From: Leptospiraceae bacterium UBA2033
Lineage (GTDB): Bacteria; Spirochaetota; Leptospiria; Leptospirales; Leptospiraceae
Length of the DNA stretch: 16,412 bases
Assembly: GCA_002333425.1 (NCBI GenBank)
Contig: DDBL01000042.1
Span: forward strand, 392 to 16,803
Direction: 5' to 3'
Part shown: piece after piece, positions 6,118 through 12,054 of the stretch
How the letters are laid out: every line of letters starts with the position of its first letter
How positions within the stretch are numbered: position 1 is the first letter of the stretch
Made by a program: the position numbers and the translations under genes
The notes under the pieces: model-generated
Told to the model about the DNA's origin: nothing
Database searches by the model: none
The model's input: only the letters and a program-made list of their open reading frames with translations

Positions 6118-7155
6118 TTAATCTAACTCCTGCATTAAATCTCGAAGCTTTAGAATTCTCTCTTTGAGTGGAAAATCTTTTAACTCTGTTTCAACTTGCT
6201 TACCATCATTTATGGTCAATTTATAGTTTGGCGTATCATATTCTGAAATATCTAAGGAAGGTTCTTTGGGATCATATTCTTTTTTCCTTGTAGGATTAAG
6301 TGCCTCGAAAAGCAGATGGTCTGGACAAGAACCTAATGGTGATTTATGCTCTATAACCCAGGCATGACGTATATTAATATATGGTCGCACATAAGATGGA
6401 TTATGCGTATAAGCATAAGGAATTAATTTATAGAGCAGTTCTAAATCAATATTTGTACATCCAGTTTTATGTGCCATATTTGGATTAACAAAAAAAGGCA
6501 TGCAATACAATCCATGTTCAACAATTCGATAAGAAAAAGGAGCCATTCCCTGAAGTTTATTTGCTTCAACACCTGCTTTCACTGTTGTAGTATATCGTTT
6601 AATTCTGATTGGAGAAACCGAAGTTCCAAGAACAAACTGAACTACGCCAGTTTTAATGGCATTGAGCTTTTTTTCCATTTCTACCAATTTGTTTTTATCC
6701 TCAGCATTGTCCTTTTTACCTTTATTTCTCTTCTTTCCTTTTGTTTCCATTTCAGGAGAGATTTCATTTTCCTCTTCTTCCTCAGAGTTTTCTGATTCTT
6801 TATTCTTTGCTTTCTCTAAAAAAGTATTTCCGAAAATTCGAGCATCCCAATATCTTTTTTTAAATTCAGGTAGGTTATTTAAGAGCATTTCATACATAGC
6901 ATCTCTATCTCTACCTCGCCTTTCAAAAATTTCAAATTCATCGGACTTAAGATGAGTATCGAACTTTTGTGAAATTATTTTCCAGACATCTCCTTCTTTC
7001 GCATCTACAAGATCACGTAATTTTCGTTTTACTGATACAGGAGAGATTTCTCCTCTTTCATCGTGCCTTTGTCGTGGATCGCTATCCATATCCGGATTTC
7101 CATTTGGATTTGAATTGATTGCCTCAATTACTAATAAACCAGTTACTCTATTCAT
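6118..7155 (-). CDS. cas7: Cascade backbone subunit Cas7 (Csd2-like), with charged insertion
   Basis: Cas7 polymerises along the crRNA to form the Cascade backbone. The N-terminal GLLVIEAINSNPNGNPDMDS with DPRQ, then SVKRKLRDLV, is typical of the I-C Csd2 family. The core resumes with WDARIFGN at 103-110, GVVQFVLGTSVSPI at 170-183, HGLYCMPFFVN at 214-224, AHKTGCTNIDLELL at 228-241 and SPLGSCPDHLLFEAL at 272-286. The 345 residues exceed the usual 280-300 because about 55 residues (113-168) of acidic then basic low-complexity sequence, ending in a helix, are inserted before GVVQF. The ATG has GGAGA seven bases upstream and lies 10 bp behind cas8c. Confidence 0.92.
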   Translation of the reverse strand: MNRVTGLLVIEAINSNPNGNPDMDSDPRQRHDERGEISPVSVKRKLRDLVDAKEGDVWKIISQKFDTHLKSDEFEIFERRGRDRDAMYEMLLNNLPEFKKRYWDARIFGNTFLEKAKNKESENSEEEEENEISPEMETKGKKRNKGKKDNAEDKNKLVEMEKKLNAIKTGVVQFVLGTSVSPIRIKRYTTTVKAGVEANKLQGMAPFSYRIVEHGLYCMPFFVNPNMAHKTGCTNIDLELLYKLIPYAYTHNPSYVRPYINIRHAWVIEHKSPLGSCPDHLLFEALNPTRKKEYDPKEPSLDISEYDTPNYKLTINDGKQVETELKDFPLKERILKLRDLMQELD

Positions 7156-7165
7156 TTTATTCTCC

Positions 7166-7522
7166 TTATTGTTTTTCTTTATAAATTCTTGTCATATAAC
7201 CAAGTAAAAGCTGAGCTTTTTCAATTTCTTTGATAGTGTTGGGAATTTCCAAATTAGATAATTCTTCAGAAACCTTTCCGATTTCGTTCAATACAAAACC
7301 TGCTCGATTTTCTTTGTCTGTATTTGCCCAAGCTTGATAATGTAGAATCCTATCTTCTAAAAATGCTAAAGCCTTTGTTATACTCTGTGATGCAATGCGC
7401 ATACAGGAGTTTCCGATTAATTGTGGTGGGTATTCCCTGTTTCTTTCCGCGTCGCAATACCGTTTGTGAAGTTCATCTGCCCAGTAGAAATATCTACCGG
7501 CGAGATAAGGTGCTGATTTCAT
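7166..7522 (-). CDS. cas11c: internal-start small subunit Cas11c within cas8c
   Basis: Inside cas8c the in-frame ATG at 7522 (Met585 of Cas8c) is preceded by AAAAGGAG with six bases between, as good a ribosome site as that of any gene in the window. Initiation there yields a 118-residue, largely helical protein starting MKSAPYLAGRYFYWADELHK. Several type I systems, including I-C, are known to make Cas11 from an internal start in the large-subunit gene, with about this size. Cas11 forms the inner belly of Cascade. The site, frame and length are seen directly; that it is used is inference. Confidence 0.72.
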   Translation of the reverse strand: MKSAPYLAGRYFYWADELHKRYCDAERNREYPPQLIGNSCMRIASQSITKALAFLEDRILHYQAWANTDKENRAGFVLNEIGKVSEELSNLEIPNTIKEIEKAQLLLGYMTRIYKEKQ

Positions 7523-9274
7523 GTAATTCTCCTTTTGAATATTTAGTTTATATAAAAGTATTCCAATTGAGGAAATAACCAATAGAGTGTGAACTCGATG
7601 AAAATCTGGAATATTTATAGTCTCATCAATATTACTGTTCTCCTGTTTTTTCCTTCTTGTAAGTGAGTGAGAAATATTTAGTAGCAAATTTGTATTATTC
7701 ACAACTAACTCCCCTAAAATCTTTTCTAAGATAGGTTCTTTAACGATTGTTGGATCATTATAAAATATTTTATAAATGTCTGAAATATTCGTTAAAGAAG
7801 CTGTGTTATAAAAATTATCATCATTAGTCACACGTTTCGAATAATTTATTGAATATTTCCATTTTCGTTGAAGAATAGAAAGCATTTCTAGTGGATAAGG
7901 AATAATATTCATAACAAATTTTCGTGATTTCTTTTGTAAAGCTTTGTCTGAAATGAACGGGATATTAAATTCAAGATCGATTGCATTCTTTGAACCAGCT
8001 TGCCATTGTTCAGTAGCCTCAATTAATTTAGCAACTGTATAAGATTCATTTAATGAGACTTGTGAATTTCCCTTATCGACTTTTCTAATAGCAAAAACGT
8101 TTAGTATAGATGAGTAATTAATTTGAGAAACATTGATTTCTCGTAATAAATTTGAACAGGCTTCTTCAAAAAAAGTTTCTCGATATTCTGGTGTTCCATC
8201 CCAAGACGAAATTAATGCTAAATCGCCCTCGAAATCAGGCTTGTTTGTTAAATAGCAAATCAATAAATCATTCTGAATAATTTTTCTTCCAGAGCTAGAT
8301 CCAATTTTATTTGTAGGTATAAATTTCCATGTTTTACTTTCTTTATTATCCTCTGTAATATATTGAATTGCCGCTCTAATTTCGTTAGCGAGTTTTTTTC
8401 CAACAGGAAAAATATTTTCTTTTAAATCATAGCGATTTAATGACGGCAAATCTTTTGTATTCATTGAAAGTAAGAATGTTTCTCCGCCTGGTATTCTAAT
8501 TTTTGGAAAAGTACCTTCTTCTAATGAAACTGGCAGACCGCCAGATAACGAACAAATTCCACTTCTAGAATGCTCTAGTGATTCTATATTTAAAAGAATC
8601 CTACTTAAATTTGAAGAAATTCGTTCTGAAGACGTTATCTTCCCATATTCAAAATCCTCAAAATTATCAATGTCCAGATAAAGATGTATTTCTTTCGAAT
8701 TGTATTTTTTCTTTTTATTATCCCATTTTCCAAAAATAAAACTAATAAAATCTTTTTCATCCAGATTATTAGATTCTAAATATTTAATCATAATGTCTTT
8801 CAAAAGATTCACAAAATATTTTAAGTTAATCTTAAAAGTTCTCAAAATCAATTCATTAAAGCTATCAATACTTTCTTCTGACTTCGTGAGAACCTTTTGA
8901 ATATTTCCTTTCAAGTATTCCTTTTTTATTCTTTTAAATTTATTTATCTCCTCAACTGTTACCGATGCTTTTGAGTTTTCCAGAAGAACTTTTAACTTTT
9001 CGCCACTTAATTTGTTAGTAATATTATTTTGATAGCAAAGTGGATTTTTGATTTTTATAATTGGAAAACGATTTTGATTATCCTTTTTATACTCCCATAG
9101 CTGTGAGAATTTTTCTTGTGTTTTATATTCAATATGATTAGGTCTTCCTTTTTTATTAATATAAACAATGAGCCCTTCTACCTTAGGAGTCTTGGTTATA
9201 AATTTATATGGTATTGGAAAACTAATTTTACAATTTTCTAAACTTTTTAAAAGATCGAATCCTTCACTTAACAT
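7166..9274 (-). CDS. cas8c: Cascade large subunit Cas8c (Csd1-like)
   Basis: This is a divergent 702-residue member, longer than the usual 570-620. Landmarks fit Csd1: ICSLSG at 240-245 followed by FPKIRI at 256-261 and LLSMN at 268-272, in the place of the family's Cys-x-x-Thr-Gly, His-Pro-Lys-Ile and Ser-Phe-Asn motifs. The C-terminus (APYLAGRYFYWADELH, NSCMRIASQSITKALAF, AQLLLGYMTRIYKEK) matches its helical end. Cas8c recognises the PAM and starts DNA unwinding. The extra length lies mostly in the lysine-rich N-terminal half (residues 100-230). The ATG overlaps the cas5 stop by one base (TAATG) and has AAAGGAGG upstream. Subtype assignment rests as much on the neighbours as on the sequence itself. 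Confidence 0.85.
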   Translation of the reverse strand: MLSEGFDLLKSLENCKISFPIPYKFITKTPKVEGLIVYINKKGRPNHIEYKTQEKFSQLWEYKKDNQNRFPIIKIKNPLCYQNNITNKLSGEKLKVLLENSKASVTVEEINKFKRIKKEYLKGNIQKVLTKSEESIDSFNELILRTFKINLKYFVNLLKDIMIKYLESNNLDEKDFISFIFGKWDNKKKKYNSKEIHLYLDIDNFEDFEYGKITSSERISSNLSRILLNIESLEHSRSGICSLSGGLPVSLEEGTFPKIRIPGGETFLLSMNTKDLPSLNRYDLKENIFPVGKKLANEIRAAIQYITEDNKESKTWKFIPTNKIGSSSGRKIIQNDLLICYLTNKPDFEGDLALISSWDGTPEYRETFFEEACSNLLREINVSQINYSSILNVFAIRKVDKGNSQVSLNESYTVAKLIEATEQWQAGSKNAIDLEFNIPFISDKALQKKSRKFVMNIIPYPLEMLSILQRKWKYSINYSKRVTNDDNFYNTASLTNISDIYKIFYNDPTIVKEPILEKILGELVVNNTNLLLNISHSLTRRKKQENSNIDETINIPDFHRVHTLLVISSIGILLYKLNIQKENYMKSAPYLAGRYFYWADELHKRYCDAERNREYPPQLIGNSCMRIASQSITKALAFLEDRILHYQAWANTDKENRAGFVLNEIGKVSEELSNLEIPNTIKEIEKAQLLLGYMTRIYKEKQ
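7529..7536 (-). promoter_or_regulatory. internal Shine-Dalgarno site for Cas11c
   Basis: AAAAGGAG on the minus strand inside the cas8c coding sequence, six bases before the in-frame ATG at 7522. A near-perfect ribosome site at this position is hard to explain unless internal initiation is selected. Confidence 0.7.
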
Positions 9275-9906
9275 TATTTGTCCTCCTTTTTTAAATTAGA
9301 AAAATCTAATATCCCGTTTTGAATAAAAACATTTTGTTTGTAGTGATGTTCAATTGAGCCTTTTTCTGTATAAATCGAATACAACATTGATGGCAGAATA
9401 ATTTGAATATCTTTTATAACCTTACTAGTTTCTCTGAATTGACCAATGTAAGTTGGCACAAATTCTTTCCAACCTAGACATGGAGTTTCATAAAATTGCC
9501 CTTTTTTAAGTCTTGTTAAAAATTTATCTTGTAAGTAATGTAATGGGTTGGTTGTTTTATCCCCTTTATATGATGAGCGTTCGACAGCTTTGCCATAAAT
9601 TTTATAGCATACATCTACAAGTATGGTTGCATTTAATTGGAAAGAATTTCCTTTTTTTATTTGCTGTCCTTTTCTTTCAGGACCTCCATAATTTGTAGTA
9701 TATTTGTGATACCGAATGGGGGCACATATTTCAACTTTTATTGGCTCAATGAAAGCTGTTTCAAATCTTAAAATCGAATCACATATTCCTCTCACCGCCG
9801 AAAAGGTCGGTGCCGGATAACTGATCGGTGCCGCTCCACTGTCAGGTCGTGTAAACATTGCTGCCGGACCTGCTATTTCAAATTCAACTTTATATTCCTT
9901 ATTCAT
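9274..9906 (-). CDS. cas5c: Cas5c/Cas5d crRNA-processing subunit
   Basis: The 210-residue product has the Cas5 RAMP fold signature of type I-C: VEFEIAGPAAMFTRPDSG at 7-24, SYPAPTFSAVRGICDSIL at 29-46, APIRYHKYTTN at 62-72, then KFLTRLKKGQFYETPCLGWK at 128-147 followed by EFVP. I-C systems lack Cas6; Cas5c itself cleaves the pre-crRNA and stays bound to the 5' handle. I could not place the catalytic Tyr-Lys-His set of characterised members with certainty; H123 is one candidate. The length is slightly below the usual 220-240. The ATG overlaps the stop of the 12-codon upstream ORF (ATGA), and GAGGAAAG supplies a ribosome site. It is the first intact gene of the effector operon. Confidence 0.92.
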   Translation of the reverse strand: MNKEYKVEFEIAGPAAMFTRPDSGAAPISYPAPTFSAVRGICDSILRFETAFIEPIKVEICAPIRYHKYTTNYGGPERKGQQIKKGNSFQLNATILVDVCYKIYGKAVERSSYKGDKTTNPLHYLQDKFLTRLKKGQFYETPCLGWKEFVPTYIGQFRETSKVIKDIQIILPSMLYSIYTEKGSIEHHYKQNVFIQNGILDFSNLKKEDK

Positions 9907-9941
9907 TCATCTTTCCTCACATGCGCTAAAAATTCACTCAT
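9903..9941 (-). pseudogene. 12-codon remnant of a deleted cas3 N-terminus, overlapping cas5
   Basis: The ATG at 9941 with AAGGAG nine bases upstream (9951-9956) opens a frame reading MSEFLAHVRKDE, then TGA. F-L-A-H-x-x-K is how Cas3 proteins commonly begin, and the intact Cas3 in this window begins M-E-L-L-A-H-S-A-K. In canonical I-C loci cas3 stands exactly here, ahead of cas5. The stop overlaps the cas5 ATG by 4 bp, as expected for the old cas3-cas5 junction. The simplest reading is that cas3 lost its interior, leaving its start region joined to its end. The frame could still be translated as a leader peptide that couples ribosomes to cas5. The similarity is short, so chance is not excluded. 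Confidence 0.62.
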
Positions 9942-9979
9942 CCTCTAACTCTCCTTACTTTAAACTGAATTGAAAAATC

Positions 9980-10003
9980 GGGTTGAAAGTATTCAACCCC
10001 TAC
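9980..10003 (-). repeat. dispersed palindromic repeat, copy 3 (inverted)
   Basis: The hairpin GGGTTGAA-AGTA-TTCAACCC followed by CCTAC is the reverse complement of 24 of the 26 bp in copies 1 and 2. It lies about 40 bp ahead of the cas3 remnant, in the probable promoter region of the cas operon. Confidence 0.87.
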
Positions 10004-10010
10004 ATTTGTA

Positions 10011-10046
10011 ATTAACCATTGACCATTGACAATTCACCATTAACCT
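10011..10046. repeat. degenerate heptad repeats (ACCATTG-like)
   Basis: ATTAACC, ATTGACC, ATTGACA, ATTCACC and ATTAACC follow one another with a seven-base period. Motifs of this kind (TGACCATTGACAATT) recur as dispersed non-coding repeats in many bacterial genomes. No coding potential. Confidence 0.75.
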
Positions 10047-10065
10047 CAATTAATACCAAACCATA

Positions 10066-10084
10066 TCGGTGTTCATCGGTGGTA
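10066..10084. repeat. ATCGGTG-TTC-ATCGGTG short repeat
   Basis: Two direct copies of ATCGGTG separated by TTC, close to the end of the truncated dinD-like frame. On the minus strand this reads CACCGATGAACACCGAT, again a short motif I recognise as dispersed in unrelated genomes. It lies a few bases beyond the point where dinD similarity stops. Confidence 0.65.
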
Positions 10085-10092
10085 ATCTTTTA

Positions 10093-10326
10093 TTATCCAC
10101 TTCCAAGATCGACCATTTTGTTGGTATCAACAAAATGGTCATTAATTTCTTGACCTGAGTTTTGGCAGGATGCCTTGGCTTTGTCGATGACTTTACCAAA
10201 GTTTCTCCATTCACTATATCCCAAAATTTCTTGGAATTCTCTGGCACTCCAACATTCAACGTTTTTATAGATATAGCAAGCTTGTTCAAATTTTCGAAAT
10301 AATTCTGTTATCTTTTCTTTTTTCAT
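10093..10326 (-). pseudogene. dinD: truncated DNA-damage-inducible protein D (DinD) fragment
   Basis: The frame from the ATG at 10326 encodes 77 residues beginning MKKEKITELFRKFEQACYIY, then VECWSAREFQEILGYSEWRNF and ending DHFVDTNKMVDLGSG. This is the conserved N-terminus of DinD, whose full length is about 270-280 residues. Directly after GSG two stop codons follow, and further downstream come dispersed repeats instead of DinD sequence. The rest of the gene is therefore gone and this is a decayed remnant. The frame also extends upstream to a TTG at 10374, which I do not favour. In enterobacteria DinD is under SOS control; no clear LexA box is visible here. Confidence 0.82.
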
Positions 10327-10404
10327 TAGTATATAAAATTCCTTAAATTTAGCAGAAAACTGTAGGTTAGCCAAATAGTCAAACTAATCTTTGAAACTAG
10401 GGTC

Positions 10405-10439
10405 AAAATCTGATAAACATTATATTTTTATCCGATTTT
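10405..10439. repeat. inverted repeat AAAATCTGATAAA / TTTATCCGATTTT
   Basis: The 13-base arms pair at 12 positions around a nine-base AT-rich loop. AT-rich with a T-run on the right side, but placed upstream of both flanking genes, so an operator is more likely than a terminator. Confidence 0.6.
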
Positions 10440-10493
10440 CAATTCAAAATAACAAAGAAAACTGTCGTTGAATGCCTAACATTTTAAAAAAGT

Positions 10494-10537
10494 GGAAACG
10501 AAACTGCAAAAAACTGCTGTTCTACAGTTTCATTTCC
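10494..10537. repeat. inverted repeat GGAAACGAAACTG / CAGTTTCATTTCC
   Basis: The 13-base arms (10494-10506 and 10525-10537) pair at 12 of 13 positions across an 18-base loop that itself contains another AACTG. It ends 38 bp before the putative -10 box of the beta-glucosidase operon, so it could be an upstream regulator site. Confidence 0.6.
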
Positions 10538-10571
10538 CAATTTGAGTGTGAGGTAACTTTGGTTTTACCAA

Positions 10572-10586
10572 ATACTATAATAGTAT
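10572..10586 (+). promoter_or_regulatory. putative promoter -10 box inside palindrome ATACTAT-A-ATAGTAT
   Basis: A perfect TATAAT (10576-10581) sits in the centre of a palindrome with seven-base arms. No good -35 element is found 16-18 bp upstream, so the promoter may need an activator, or the palindrome may be a repressor site over the -10 box. A transcript would have a leader of about 48 bases. Confidence 0.5.
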
Positions 10587-10635
10587 ATACGAGGGACAAA
10601 ATAGGCAAAGACGTATAAAAAAAAGGGAATAGCAA

Positions 10636-12054
10636 ATGAAAAGTTGTCAGGTTTACGATTTTTCTTTTCAATTAACCCCTCTTTCCCATAAAGGCAGTAT
10701 GCAAAAGATAATATTTCCTAAGGATTTTGTTTGGGGTACGGCAACGGCTGCTTATCAGATTGAGGGTGGATACAACCAAGATGGTAAAGGGCTTTCGGTT
10801 TGGGATGAGTTTTCTCATCGAAAAGGTAAAATTAAAAATGGGGATAATGGTGATATAACCTGTGACCATTACAATCGTTACCAAGAGGATGTAAATCTGA
10901 TGGGTAAACTTGGATATGGCGCCTATCGTTTTTCGATTGCGTGGTCTAGGATTTTACCGGAGGGGAAGGGGAGTGTCAATCAAAAAGGTTTAGATTTTTA
11001 TGACAAACTAGTTGATGAACTTTTAAAGAAAAAAATAGATCCATACATAACTTTATTTCATTGGGATTTGCCATTAGCCTTAGAAAAAGAGGGTGGTTGG
11101 TACAATCGAAAAACATCCGAACACTTTGGAAATTTTACAGAGATAGTTGTAAAAAAATTGGGAGATCGTGTTAAAACTTGGATTACCTTAAATGAGCCGT
11201 GGGTTGTGTTTGTGTGTGGATATTTGTTAAGAGTATTTCCGCCTGGAGTATTCAAACCGTTTTCTGCATTTAAAGTAGCGCATAATCTTCTTTTGGCGCA
11301 TGGAATTGGACTTGCCAGAATCAAATCTCTTTATCCGAATTCATCGGTAGGTATCACAAATGCTTTAACTCCAGTGCATAATCATCGTTTGACGGAAGAA
11401 CCGAACTCCACCCTTCGTGCGGATGCAATTATCAATCGACTTTGGTTGGATCCGATTTACAAAGGAAAATATCCCGAAATCATTTCTTCTTTTATTGAGT
11501 CACAGAACAAGGGAAATATTTTTCCGGAAGATATGAAACTCATTTCTGGAAAAACTGATTTTTTAGGTGTAAATAATTATTCGCGTACAATTGTAAAATA
11601 CTTTCCGTTTCCAATTTATAATTTTCGTCCAGTCAATCCTTCTTACAAAGGAGTGGAATTTACCAGCATGGGTTGGGAAATTTATCCTCAGGGGTTACTC
11701 GAACTTATGCGCATGATTCGTCGGGATTATGGAAATCCACCAGTTTATATCACTGAGAATGGAGTCGCCTTTATTGAATCTCCCAATGAAAATGGTGTTG
11801 TGCAAGATAAAAATCGAATTTCTTTTTTGCAGGATTATCTGTCTTATCTGCACAAAGCTGTTCTAGAAGGATCTGATATTCGTGGATATTTTGTCTGGTC
11901 GTTTATGGATAATTTTGAATGGGCGGAAGGATTTGCGAAAACGTTTGGTTTAGTTTATGTTGACCGCAAAACTTTGAAACGTACTCCAAAACTAAGTGCT
12001 AATTGGTATTCCAAAGTTTGCAAAGAAAATGGATTTATATATGATAACAAATAA
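10636..12054 (+). CDS. family 1 glycoside hydrolase, probable beta-glucosidase
   Basis: The product cleaves beta-linked glucosides or related sugars from the non-reducing end in the cytoplasm (no signal peptide). It carries the full GH1 pattern: FPKDFVWGTATAAYQIEGG at 27-45, the acid/base Glu187 in TLNEPWV, TDFLGVNNY at 307-315, the nucleophile Glu374 in YITENGV, and WSFMDNFEWAEGF at 421-433 for sugar binding. With 472 residues it has normal GH1 length. The ATG at 10636 has AAGGGA seven bases upstream, but the family start is better matched by the ATG at 10699 (Met22, MQKIIFPKDF), which has AAAGG only four bases away. Either is possible. The stop overlaps the next gene by one base, so the pair is coupled. 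Confidence 0.92.
   Translation: MKSCQVYDFSFQLTPLSHKGSMQKIIFPKDFVWGTATAAYQIEGGYNQDGKGLSVWDEFSHRKGKIKNGDNGDITCDHYNRYQEDVNLMGKLGYGAYRFSIAWSRILPEGKGSVNQKGLDFYDKLVDELLKKKIDPYITLFHWDLPLALEKEGGWYNRKTSEHFGNFTEIVVKKLGDRVKTWITLNEPWVVFVCGYLLRVFPPGVFKPFSAFKVAHNLLLAHGIGLARIKSLYPNSSVGITNALTPVHNHRLTEEPNSTLRADAIINRLWLDPIYKGKYPEIISSFIESQNKGNIFPEDMKLISGKTDFLGVNNYSRTIVKYFPFPIYNFRPVNPSYKGVEFTSMGWEIYPQGLLELMRMIRRDYGNPPVYITENGVAFIESPNENGVVQDKNRISFLQDYLSYLHKAVLEGSDIRGYFVWSFMDNFEWAEGFAKTFGLVYVDRKTLKRTPKLSANWYSKVCKENGFIYDNK

Larger units (their letters stand above)
10327..10635. other. 309-bp divergent intergenic region
   Basis: The stretch lies between the dinD remnant (minus) and the beta-glucosidase gene (plus). 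It holds no gene I can support. It contains two long inverted repeats (10405-10439, 10494-10537) and a TATAAT-containing palindrome (10572-10586). Confidence 0.6.

Noticed and set aside
10050..10289. 79-codon frame overlapping the dinD remnant
   Set aside because: It is an alternative frame of the same minus-strand DNA; the DinD-matching frame is the true one.
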